A stretch of DNA of 64,000 nucleotides from Amphiduros pacificus (Eukaryota > Annelida > Polychaeta > Phyllodocida > Hesionidae): the NCBI GenBank assembly GCA_949316495.1, contig OX439003.1:24816162-24880161 (forward strand), given 5' to 3'. The position numbers and the translations under genes are program-made. This document shows positions 53,208-64,000 of the stretch, one piece after another. The notes below the pieces were generated by a model that searched no databases, was not told the origin of the DNA, and worked only from the letters and a program-made list of their open reading frames with translations. Each line of letters starts with the position of its first letter. Positions within the stretch are counted from its first letter, which is position 1.

Positions 53208-53770
53208 TACCTACTGAGCTGTGTAGGATCAGATGATCAATGCAGCCTGTTTTGGAAGATGGACTGTGCACTTTGTAAAGGCACTGGCCTACTGGCCTAC
53301 TTTTGATTCATAAGTTTTGAAAATAGTCACTGACATGGCAAGACCACATGATTGTTGCTACAAGATGAGCATAGTCAGTTGTGTTCATTTTGAAGGCATT
53401 TTTCAAGCATGCTGAAAAATGTATTCTTGCTTTAAAAAAAGTTTAGATCATAAACATGTGTGCAATCATGTGTCAATCATGTAATTTATCTTGTTATGTT
53501 TTATTTTTATGATTCTGAGTGTTAAATAATTACTTTCAAAATAAATAAAAGCAATTACATATTTATATCTAATGTAACCAAAGCTGAAATATTATCATGA
53601 AATGCCAAGTTCCAAATTAAACACCATGGTTAATTTTAATGAGTCAAATGAGAAATCTCATTTACAGACAGAAAAACTTTTTGAAATTTTAATGAATACA
53701 AAATTGCATCACGGCAACACATATTTTGAAAGATATAAAGATTTCAGTACTTTATGTTGAACATTTTCAG

Positions 53771-53893
53771 TTATTCCAATTACGGGAACAGCAGTCTAAG
53801 CAGCGGCATTCGAGCGGCGAAGAAGCTAAACTAACAAAGACAGGGTCTGGGGAGACACCCGATGGAGAACAGAAGGACCAAACTCACCCCAAG
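53771..53893 (+). CDS. PPFIA: Liprin-alpha exon D: divergent linker exon
   Basis: This exon is 123 nt (41 codons), phase 0 at both ends, with acceptor gttgaacattttcag and donor gtatgt. It begins LFQLREQQSKQRHSSGEEAK, matching the position where vertebrate liprin-alpha has an L-REQN segment, and ends DGEQKDQTHPK. After the first eight residues it is hydrophilic and low in complexity (G, S, T, E, K, Q), with proline and glycine that should break the helix. In vertebrates the matching segment is also a poorly conserved charged linker of about the same length. Identification rests on its place between exons C and E, the short REQ match, good splice sites and the coding-like composition. An in-frame ATG lies in the upstream intron and is not a start. 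Confidence 0.88.
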
Positions 53894-56800
53894 GTATGTA
53901 AACCACACCTCTCCCAACCAAACAGAGCAACTCTTTCTTGTGAATGATGCATTTTGTCATATACAAATGGTATTCTTCCAAGAACAGATTTATGCCATTT
54001 TAGCCGTTACATTTGTTATTGAGAATATTACCAACTAGGCCAATTAGAATAAATTCCCAGGTGAAAGCATTTTATGACAATAAGTTAGATTACAGAATTC
54101 CCAACTGTCTGATATGCACACCTTTAAAGCCAGTTATTTTTAGCTACTCTGTTTTATACTGCACATCCCTGCCAGTAACCAAAAACATCTATTCATTTCC
54201 TTTATATGGACAATGTGAGAATGCACATTGTTGTCTGAGAGTGCACATTCAGGTTGACCAGCACGTAGTGTCCCCCTGCATTGGGCCAGACATGTTTTGT
54301 CATCTCTGGGCCAGTCTGGTCATTGTTATTAAGACCACTGTGGAAGGTGGATGTACTCCCCAGCATACTCTAGCCACATAGCCAGCTCTACACCATACAG
54401 TCACCAACACACTCACTCATTTTTTTTCCTACTCTGATGAAGTGCAGAAGATCCTCTCTGATGAAGTGCAGAAGATCGGCTGTGAGGAATATATAAACAT
54501 TTATATGCCCTTCGCATCAAGGGAGTATATTATATGTCTGACGAAAAAATCAGCCTGTTTACTTTGTATTTATGTTCACTTAACTATGTAATTTGGTCAA
54601 GTGTGGCGACTTTTAATGAGCTAAGGAATTACAAGAACGACTTCTTTCAAAATGAAATAATACTGAGATGTTGAAATTTATATTTTATACACACTCATTT
54701 GGTAGACTTTTCAAAAAACATAACTGAAATCACTAAAATTCAATTTGGCATGAAAATTGTTCCCCATGTACACATTAATATTTGACATATTGGGTATGCC
54801 AAAATTAGGATGTCCCATGCCATATGCTGTGTTTTCTATGTCTCCATCTATCACAACTGAGTTATTCTGAAAGATCAAGATGGCAATAGCTTAAAAAGCT
54901 GGCCATCCATTCTACAATGGATGGTGTCTGCGCAACATTACATCAGTGGACCATATGGCAATATATATTAAGCCAATATCATTATCTATAAATCAGATGA
55001 GTGTTATCCTAGATGGGCCACCAAACAGGTACTGAGTGATAATACAGAATTATTGATAATAGATTGTTTGTTAATAATAAGGTGTCTGTAGGTCTGCAGT
55101 CATATAAGAGCAGCACCTCTGCCATGTAATGCCAACATCCGGCAATTATGTATCTCATCATTAACCTCACAAGCTGCTGCAGTTGACATGCCCTTTGTAG
55201 CTGGGACCTTGCCATCCATCTCTCTGCCCAAAGCCATATTGTGTATACTATGCTGTACACCCAAGTCACATGTCACAAGACCACACCACTGTGANNNNNN
55301 NNNNNNNNNNNNNNNNNNNNNNNNNNNNNNNNNNNNNNNNNNNNNNNNNNNNNNNNNNNNNNNNNNNNNNNNNNNNNNNNNNNNNNNNNNNNNNNNNNNN
55401 NNNNNNNNNNNNNNNNNNNNNNNNNNNNNNNNNNNNNNNNNNNNNNNNNNNNNNNNNNNNNNNNNNNNNNNNNNNNNNNNNNNNNNNNNNNNNNAGAGCT
55501 TGGATGGCACCAAGACATATTTTATGGAGACACAAATCTTTTCTTGTTAAAAGCATATTTTTGTTGTTGTCACTTTCTTTATTAGTTTTTGTAAATTTAC
55601 AGTCTGGTATTTTTGTCTTCTTTAAACCCACTCCTTTGAGAAGTCAGTATGTCGATAATGATGGTGATGCATTGAGGCAGACATGGTGACTCTAAAATGT
55701 TCCTGGCAAACAAATATAAGACAGTGCACCTTTCTGTAATATTACCATGGTAACAGCAATATGTAGGATGTGTATGTAATTATTATGTCTCCTGGTGTGT
55801 GCCTGCTAATGTCCAGGTTCCATCTGTATTCATAATATATCTGGTTTCACTCGCAAATTACACTTAAGCATTGTTCGAGAAATTACTGAATTCTCTTTAG
55901 TAATAAGACTATTATTCATTTACTCGCCCAGAATGGTGGAAATGATTTGAACCAATAGACAATTGGATCCTTGGTTATGACGATTATCATATATATCTCA
56001 TCAGGGAATGTATGAAGTTATGAGATTTATGCCTTAAATCAGCTTCAAAAGGCCATGGTTCGTCTAGCCAGAAAATACATCCAGGCTAAAATGTCTTACT
56101 ATTAACAATGCTGTTAATGCAGTTTTGCCAATGGGTCTCGGTGATGAGCTTTCCTTGGTTGTTTAGCACACCGTGACTTGTATTGAGGTAGAAGCCTGCT
56201 TATGCAGTAAATATCCCACACATGTCCTCAGCTGCAATCGCTCTCACTTTCCCTGTTTTCAGTGGAACAAAAATCATTTTATCTGAACTGACTGATCATG
56301 TATCTATATATGTTGGTACAAAGAATTTCCATCTGACTCTTTTAAGAAACTTTGAGTCCCAACTTGGTGTCTAACAAGTTGAAATTAAGCCTGTTGCCCA
56401 AACACAGCGACCTTAAGTATAAATATGGTGTATAAACTCACATGGTGTCAAAACACATTGACCTTGAACCTCCATCTTATGTTTTTAGTAAATTGACCAC
56501 GAGCCTCAATCTGGTATCTAAGCACATTGACCTTGACCTTTGCTATGTCAGAGGTCTATGGGTGCAGTGTGTTAGCATCTGGTGAAGAATAGGCAAGCAG
56601 ATAATTTTGCTACAATATCCTGTTGGCATAATCCTCTCTGCCGTGTTAAGTGGTGCATGGAGCTTTTGGGACACGGTGAACTCCACAAATATAAAGGTGA
56701 AGACATGGCCCTGTATAATAAATAAGCTGATGACTTGATGAATCACCAATATATTGGCCAGCTCCAGGCAACAAGTCTAGTGCATCCCAATTTATCATGG

Positions 56801-58083
56801 CAATATTGTGTCATATTTGCATCGTAAATTGTTGATTCGGCATCTTTATACCTTCACCTTGTTGCAAATAAACAGGGCAGTTACTTGCATCGTCTCAACA
56901 CTTATTTCCACATAAGGAAATTAAGGCAGTGTCGTGGGACATGTGGAATGGCTAATAATTGATGAGTAGGCATTGTTGGGGCATTATGGTAACACTTATA
57001 ATGCTGCAGTGTCATTGTTGGTCAGTAAAGCTTCCCTTTGCACCCACTCTGCCGTCATGTATATATCCACCCTCTAATCGGCTAACATTCATCAATATTC
57101 CTCTTTTATATATAAATCAAAGTGTTTCATCAGCCCACTTTGCTATTTTTGTGTGAACTACATGGAGAGCTATTGTGAGGCTCAGGGAAGTCAGATGGAG
57201 GAGAGAGGCATGCTCAGCCTTAGCATGGGCCTGTGTTGGCATTATTTTTTATGAGTTTTTGATGAGCGTGTAATCTGGGGTTGGTTTTTCTACTGCATAC
57301 GAGAGAACATGTGGACAGATAATAGAGCAGGCTTTCACACACATTGAATTGTGGCAAGATGCTGCAATGATCTATTGTCTACACCAGGCTGCAAGGGTTA
57401 ACCAACCAAAGCATTCCATATTCTCAATTGTTTGTATTCTCTCAGCTTTTGTCTCTGTCTCTCTCCAAGTTGTTGTTGATTCAGTTTCACCCTCCTTTGT
57501 ATCCCCTTTCTGCCCCTCAAGCTATTAAGTCTGATCACTATAGCATAAATCAGATCTATCATGTAGGTGCCAGCATGATGTATAGAACAGGGTGCTAATA
57601 CGTGCATGCTATGAGCACACATCACCCCTCTGCACCTACAAAACCAACAAGGGCTCCTCCATAGTAAAATCCCATATTCTTAAGCTGAAGTGCTTACTGA
57701 GAGGGTATAATATACTTTGTGTACACAAAAGGGTAAAATTTAAAGAAGTGTGAAATTGTCAGATCATGGAAGGAATCTTGCAATAAATACCTTAAACACA
57801 ATTGGTGTGCAGTGAATATATGTTTTGCACTTGATATTTTTAAGTCGTTGATAATATTCATGATATATATATTACAAGTGTGGGAATGATTGAACATGAG
57901 GTATTATTTTGATGCAATGAAAACAAATATGTGTGAAAATAATAAAATCTCAAGATGTTGATTTAACCATATTATATAATGCAATAGATAAGATTATATA
58001 TATTTTTGCTTGGTTTTCAATTGCGTGATTGTAGTGAATCTTTGGCATTAAATATGTATAATATTATTGCATTTTTTTTACAG
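53894..58083 (+). other. Intron between exons D and E (4.2 kb plus gap)
   Basis: GT-AG intron (gtatgt to tttttttacag). It holds a 23-bp direct duplication (tctgatgaagtgcagaagatc, two copies, about 54436-54478), a 200-base assembly gap, and weak repeats of acattgaccttg at about 56400-56535. No gene is recognised on either strand. The gap means an additional exon cannot be excluded. Confidence 0.85.
55295..55494. other. Assembly gap of 200 N
   Basis: Exactly 200 undetermined bases. The round number suggests a placeholder rather than a measured size. Open frames spanning it are meaningless. Confidence 0.99.
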
Positions 58084-58305
58084 AGATTGTCTAATGGATC
58101 AATAGACCCAGATTCTGATGTGAACCGTGTTATAGATCTGCAAGATGCTGTCGAAAAACAAAACTCTGAACTGACAAACTCACGGACTAAATTACAAGAT
58201 TTAAGTAATAAAATTAGTGAACTGGAAGAGAGCTTATCAATAGCACAAAAGGACTTAATAAAAACACAGGAACAAAATGTAAAATTACAAAGGGATCTTA
58301 GGGAG
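58084..58305 (+). CDS. PPFIA: Liprin-alpha exon E: RLSNGSID coiled-coil exon
   Basis: This exon is 222 nt (74 codons), phase 0 at both ends, with acceptor cattttttttacag and donor gtaagt. It opens RLSNGSIDPDSDVNRVIDLQ; the RLSNGSID motif is typical of liprin-alpha and follows a lysine at the end of exon D, as in vertebrates. The centre (ELTNSRTKLQDLSNKISELE) and the end (AQKDLIKTQEQNVKLQRDLR) match the family pattern KDLIKTEE-N-K-QRD-RE. It is coiled coil throughout after the first 12 residues. The next family segment, beginning near AMAQKEDMEERI, was not found before the window ends, so the following intron exceeds 5.6 kb. Confidence 0.95.
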
Positions 58306-60177
58306 GTAAGTCATATACTTTTCAAATATTTTGCTTTTAATAGAAAGTTATCATTGAAATCATTGAAGGGGGCCATATTATAATATTATAATTGCTTTCT
58401 GTTTTGTTCCGTTCATGAATTGAAGATTCCATGTTTGATATTAATTGTGTATGTGGCACTGGCATAGCAACCGTTTGTGTATTTTGCTGAATGACGTCAT
58501 AGCATTAAGTCACATGGTGACATAGAGGTAGTCATATTTCCTGTGTAGATCCTAACGCTGCAGATCTGCAACCCAATATCCCTGACTGGGATAGCCCCAA
58601 GATCCAATGCTGGCAGCTCAGTAATATGGTTTGTATAATGCAAGCATTGAACAACACAGAAAGGAGGCTTCTCTGCAAATATTGCCTTGTGCCATTTCAT
58701 CAATTTCTTCATCTTTTTATCCAATGTTAATTGGAAAAAAGAGGCATTAAAGGGAATAAATGGAAAGAGCAAATTTGTTGGGGTTGCATTAAAGCATTAT
58801 GAGTCACAGCTTGTGTGGACTGGTTAGTAGCGGACAAGATACTCCCAAAGGTAGCATCACTTTCACTCAATACAGACCTTGCCTACTATCCCCCCTCATG
58901 CTAAAACTATTGTCCAAATTGGCCTCAGCCATGGTTGATCATTATCTGGCAGTCAATGTCACAGCAGCCCATTCTCTCCCAGCATTGTAAAGCTGTGTGT
59001 TCAAGAATTATAGGCATTTGCATTGGAATGGGGCTTTTTGTAAACAGTGGGACATTAAGAAGCAATGCTTATGAATATTTCAGTGGGATAAGAGAACACA
59101 CATGTTGCTGGGAAAACTGTGATACTCCTCGATCAGTCAACGACGTCATTATGATCGCTGAATGAAGCCTAACTACTGCAAGATGCTCATGTCACACAAG
59201 CAGGTGGCAAACTATAAAACTGAAATATTGCCATCATAAATTCATATCTTATAAGCTCAATGCTGTTTGAATATCCTTCCCACCTTTCATTCTACCTCAA
59301 TAATAGAAGGCCACAAAGCAGTGGTCTCAGCTCATTGACTAAAGCTGTCTTTGATAACAATTGTTACAGTTAATCAAAGGAGTACTTTTGCTTAATATGG
59401 AATATTGATGATTTTGTTTCTGATAAGAGAATGCTTCAAAAGTTAATATTCTGATATCAAATTATGGCCTTGATGATGTAAAATTAGTAGTGTTCTGTAG
59501 ATCGATTTTAAGTCAAAATTCAATCGATATGGCTGCAAACCAAGCATTTATTTTCAAAAAATGATTATTAATTCAAACAGGCTTTTGATATCCTCTGACA
59601 AAAATTATAAATCTGCCTTTCAGCAATCAACATACATCTAGAATTTGAAAAAAATATTCACATATTAAATAGTTCTTGTCATATCAGAATTGCTGAACAA
59701 AGTGAGAATTAAATAAGATATGTGCTTTTATATGCCATCAAGACAAAAACATGCTTTGATTCTTCATTGCAGGTTAAGGTCTTTTGCTTTGATTTATGAT
59801 AAATTAACTGAACAACCTGTCTGATGTACAATTTAGAAATGGCTGCCATTTCCCTTCATTGTATGCGCATCAGTGAATTGTATTTTGTGCATGCAATTAC
59901 CTTAAAAAGAGGATCATGTTCACACAATGTTATATGGGATGGCAGAATCTGATTAAGTGTTGTAAAATTGATATGTGCTTGATGGAAGCAAATGGTGCAT
60001 TTTAATGTGAATGCTTGTCACATGTCCCATCACACGTTGGGACTGGCTACAAGACGCCTAATACTTCCCCATATTCAGCATATCCTACCACGTATCTTGT
60101 CACATGTCTTGTCACAAATCTTTTCTTATGTCTGGTTACCTGTATTGGCACTGGTGTCAAGATGGAGTAGCCTTTTG
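58306..60177 (+). other. Start of the intron after exon E
   Basis: Begins with donor gtaagt. AT-rich, with no gene recognised on either strand. Confidence 0.8.
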
Positions 60178-62340
60178 CAAACCCAGCATGTGCTGTCACA
60201 AGACAGCCAGCCCTCCCACATTCCCAGCATGTCCTGTCACAAGACAGCCAGCCCTCCCACATTCCCAGCATATCCTGTCACAAGACAGCCAGCCCTCCCA
60301 CATTCCCAGCGTGACCTGTCACAAGACAGCCAGGCCTCCCACATTCCCAGCATGTCCTGTCACAAGACAGCCAGCCCTCCCACATTCCCAGCGTGACATG
60401 TCACAAGACAGCCAGGCCTCCCACATTCCCAGCATGTCCTGTCACAAGACAGCCAGGCCTCCCACATTCCCAGCATATCCTGTCACAAGACAGCCAGCCC
60501 TCCCACATTCCCAGCGTGACCTGTCACAAGACAGCCAGGCCTCCCACATTCCCAGCATGACCTGTCACAAGACAGCCAGGCCTCCCACATTCCCAGCGTG
60601 ACCTGTCACAAGACAGCCAGGCCTCCCACATTCCCAGCGTGACCTGTCACAAGACAGCCAGGCCTCCCACATTCCCAGCATATCCTGTCACAAGACAGCC
60701 AGCCCTCCCACATTCCCAGCGTGACCTGTCACAAGACAGCCAGGCCTCCCACATTCCCAGCATGACCTGTCACAAGACAGCCAGGCCTCCCACATTCCCA
60801 GCGTGACCTGTCACAAGACAGCCAGGCCTCCCACATTCCCAGCGTGACCTGTCACAAGACAGCTAGGCCTCCCACATTCCCAGCGTGACCTGTCACAAGA
60901 CAGCTAGGCCTCCCACATTCCCAGCGTGACCTGTCACAAGACAGCCAGGCCTCCCACATTCCCAGCGTGACCTGTCACAAGACAGCCAGGCCTCCCACAT
61001 TCCCAGCGTGACCTGTCACAAGACAGCCAGCCCTCCCACATTCCCAGCGTGACCTGTCACAAGACAGCCAGGCCTCCCACATTCCCAGCATGACCTGTCA
61101 CAAGACAGCTAGGCCTCCCACATTCCCAGCGTGACCTGTCACAAGACAGCCAGGCCTCCCACATTCCCAGCGTGTCCTGTCACAAGACAGCCAGGCCTCC
61201 CACATTCCCAGCATATCCTGTCACAAGACAGCCAGGCCTCTCACATTACCAGCATGTCCTGTCACAAGACAGCCAGGCCTCCCACATTCCCAGCATGTCC
61301 TGTCACAAGACCGCTAGGCCTCCCACATTCCCAGCGTGACCTGTCACAAGACAGCCAGGCCTCCCACATTCCCAGCGTGTCCTGTCACAAGACAGCCAGG
61401 CCTCCCACATTCCCAGCATATCCTGTCACAAGACAGCCAGGCCTCTCACATTACCAGCATGTCCTGTCACAAGACAGCCAGGCCTCCCACATTCCCAGCA
61501 TGTCCTGTCACAAGACAGCCAGGCCTCTCACATTACCAGCATGTCCTGTCACAAGACAGCCAGGCCTCTCACATTACCAGCATGTCCTGTCACAAGACAG
61601 CTAGGCCTCCCACATTCCCAGCATGTCCTGTCACAAGACAGCCAGGCCTCTCACATTACCAGCATGTCCTGTCACAAGACAGCCAGGCCTCTCACATTAC
61701 CAGCATGTCCTGTCACAAGACAGCCAGGCCTCTCACATTACCAGCATGTCCTGTCACAAGACAGCTAGGCCTCCCACATTCCCAGCGTGACCTGTCACAA
61801 GACAGCCAGGCCTCCCACATTCCCAGCGTGTCCTGTCACAAGACAGCCAGGCCTCCCACATTCCCAGCATATCCTGTCACAAGACAGCCAGGCCTCTCAC
61901 ATTACCAGCATGTCCTGTCACAAGACAGCCAGGCCTCCCACATTCCCAGCATGTCCTGTCACAAGACAGCCAGGCCTCTCACATTACCAGCATATCCTGT
62001 CACAAGACAGCCAGGCCTCCCACATTCCCAGCATGTCCTGTCACAAGACAGCCAGGCCTCCCACATTCCCAGCGTGTCCTGTCACAAGACATCCAGGCCT
62101 CCCAATTCCCAGTATGTCCTGTCACAGGTCCCATAACAGCCTCCCACATTTCTAGCGTGTCCTGTCATGGGTCCCATCACAGCCTCCCACATTCCCAGCG
62201 TGTCCTGTCATGGGTCCCATTACAGCCTCCCACATTCTCAGCGTGTCCTGTCATGGGTCCCATTACAGCCTCCCACATTCTCGGCGTGTCCTGTCATGGG
62301 TCCCATTACAGCCTCCCACATTCCCAGCATGTCCTCTCAC
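60178..62340. repeat. Second 41-bp minisatellite, about 52 copies, with a 43-bp tail
   Basis: The unit is 41 bp, with tcctgtcacaagacagccag followed by gcctcccacattcccagc. Variants include gcgtgacc or gcatgtcc, agctagg, and a ctcacattacc form confined to the right half. The gctaggcc variant recurs at 61108, 61313 and 61764 (205 and 451 bp, 5 and 11 units), marking higher-order copies. From about 62117 the unit changes to 43 bp (cctgtcatgggtcccat at 62161, 62204, 62247 and 62290). Open frames of up to 266 codons are repeat by-products. Confidence 0.97.
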
Positions 62341-64000
62341 ATGTCTTGACACATGCCTCTCATTTATCAGTAAAGATGACAAAGACAGCAACACAACCTC
62401 CTTGTACACAGCCTTCATATCCACCCACTGTGGCTTTAAGATCAAAATAACTGAGAGTATGCTGGTTAAAATAGAAAACGATATAAAGGGAGTGCTGTGA
62501 ATCAAATAAATTAAGACAATGAATATGAGATAACCTGGTGCACAGGAGATGCAAATGTTGCAACAAGGTGATAAGAATTTGATTAGACAACTTAATATGG
62601 GGAATATATTACAATAAGATGTTTGCTAATCTTGCTGTTATCTGCTGATCCATCAGGTAGCAGACTTTTAATCTTAAATATGTTATTCATCAGCAGATCA
62701 TCTCATGAGTTCACTATTGATTTTAATAGCGTGATCAGTCAAAGCCATGGTCTGGCACAGCAACAGATATTATTGCTTAGATTACTTACTATTAGCTCAA
62801 ATCTTCCACCTGGTCAAAATTCAACAGGATTACCTTGGAGCAAAGTTATGTCAAATAATAAAAATATTGATGTTCGTACCATGTTTGTGTAAAGAAGGAT
62901 AAAGGCCTAATGGATGTTATAGAGATATGATACCAGTCGTGGAACTCGACTGATGGCTAAACACAATGCAATTACAATTTTATCATATTCAGATTTTTCT
63001 ATTAACATGCTAATTTGATATCAATATGTCTATTTCAGACTGTGTTTCGCCATATCTTTAAATCTATATCTCGTCTGACAAATAGAAGCACCATGCAAAA
63101 TATAACATTAAGAAACACTGGATGAAAATTTATCCACAGTTTTGACATGGATTTAGCAGTCATCCTCTGAATGCTGGAGAAATGCAGAGAACTGCCCTCA
63201 CATTAACTGCCTCATGGCTATCAATATCAGAGAACATCGGGCAGTTCTTGATCATTGTAGTAGAGAAATTGTTGAGGCAGTGCCAAGCTAGCAGATATCT
63301 GCCTCTTGCTGAAGGCCTGTTCTACATACATTAACACCTTAGAGAAATCTTCATTTCTCACAATTCTACATATACATTTAGCTTTAATTGTGAAACCATA
63401 TTGGCATAAATGAGAAACCATATTGGCAAATTTACCTGGGATTATATGAGAAGTTTTGGTTTTAAAATCAATTCTTTTGTGTTTGAAAAAGAAAAATTCC
63501 ACACAAGCAATATTAACCTTAACCAAAGAGATATGAGAAATGAAGAGTATTCTTGCTACAGATAAGGCTTAACAAAACAAATGTTAAGGCTTATGAAACC
63601 TTATAGTCTCACACTTAAACAGTTTCTGTCTTGGCATTAATAATGGATGGAGCTGTGGCATAACGCACAGAGATTGGTTTTCACAGGTTTCAGTAATAGC
63701 AAGAAGAAATGCTTGCACATTTTGTGCTGTAAGTGGTTAAATCATACAAATAAAATGATCTACTTCAATTATACAAAGAAGTGCTTCCATTTGGTGGTGG
63801 TTAATGTGCTGCTGACTGCCTCAACAAACATCTACCTCTACCTTGCACTCAAATGGCATGTTGTTAAATGTTGATTGCTACATTGAGAAATTTAATTGGA
63901 GAAACAATTTACCATAAGGTGAATGTGATGATTTGGCATGTAGCAATTTCACATAGAAACATGTGCCAGAAGCTAACAGGATTACACACGTAAAGAAAAT
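62341..64000. other. Non-coding intronic stretch to the window end
   Basis: No exon of the next liprin-alpha segment and no other gene is seen. A duplicated gagaaaccatattggca motif lies at about 63388-63438. Short open frames lack motifs. Confidence 0.6.

Larger units (their letters stand above)
52320..53770 (+). other. Intron between exons C and D (1.45 kb)
   Basis: GT-AG intron (gtcagt to acattttcag). Its left part is a low-copy direct repeat and its middle is a small inverted-repeat transposon; both are listed separately. The rest is AT-rich. Confidence 0.9.

Noticed and set aside
55100-55689. Open frames spanning the undetermined bases
   Set aside because: They are open only because N positions cannot be stops.
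60104-62155. Open frames of up to 266 codons with a CHKTARPPTFPACPVTRQ-type word
   Set aside because: By-products of the second 41-bp array; superficially like zinc-finger CxxH words but without the spacing of a real finger.

Overview
The window is animal nuclear DNA: AT-rich, with kilobase-scale GT-AG introns, one recognisable conserved gene and very many tandem repeats. Nothing in it looks bacterial, plasmid or viral. The coding exons are bilaterian in character. The repeat style would fit a mollusc or another lophotrochozoan, but that placement is a weak inference.

The only gene I can support is an internal part of liprin-alpha (syd-2 in nematodes, PPFIA1-4 in vertebrates), the presynaptic active-zone scaffold, on the + strand. 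Five consecutive exons are visible at 37041-37142, 47073-47237, 52245-52319, 53771-53893 and 58084-58305. All five are phase 0 at both ends and together encode 229 residues of the N-terminal coiled-coil region. The exons for the extreme N-terminus were not found upstream. The rest of the coiled coil, the central linker and the three SAM domains must lie beyond the right edge. Positions 1-37040 are therefore intron (or upstream sequence), and 58306-64000 is the start of the next intron.

The rest is intronic, and roughly a quarter of the window is tandem repeat. The main arrays are a C-rich 41-bp repeat (5656-8688), a 50-bp repeat (18920-24898, about 118 copies), a 48-bp/89-bp repeat (33590-34512), an old 83-bp repeat (about 35650-36210), a 31-bp repeat (41020-42075), a 23-bp two-type mosaic (42371-42857), a 100-bp dimeric repeat (43396-46080) and a second, unrelated 41-bp repeat (60178-62340). 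Several show higher-order structure. All long open frames in the window lie inside these arrays and are by-products of stop-free repeat units.

Smaller items are a 306-bp inverted-repeat transposon remnant (MITE, probably Tc1/mariner type) at 52902-53207, a 200-base assembly gap at 55295-55494, and a 41-nt tandem duplication of the splice acceptor before the first exon, which creates a decoy acceptor leading to an early stop. I did not find an obvious new multi-gene system. The notable biology is the density and organisation of minisatellites inside one synaptic gene, plus the duplicated acceptor.
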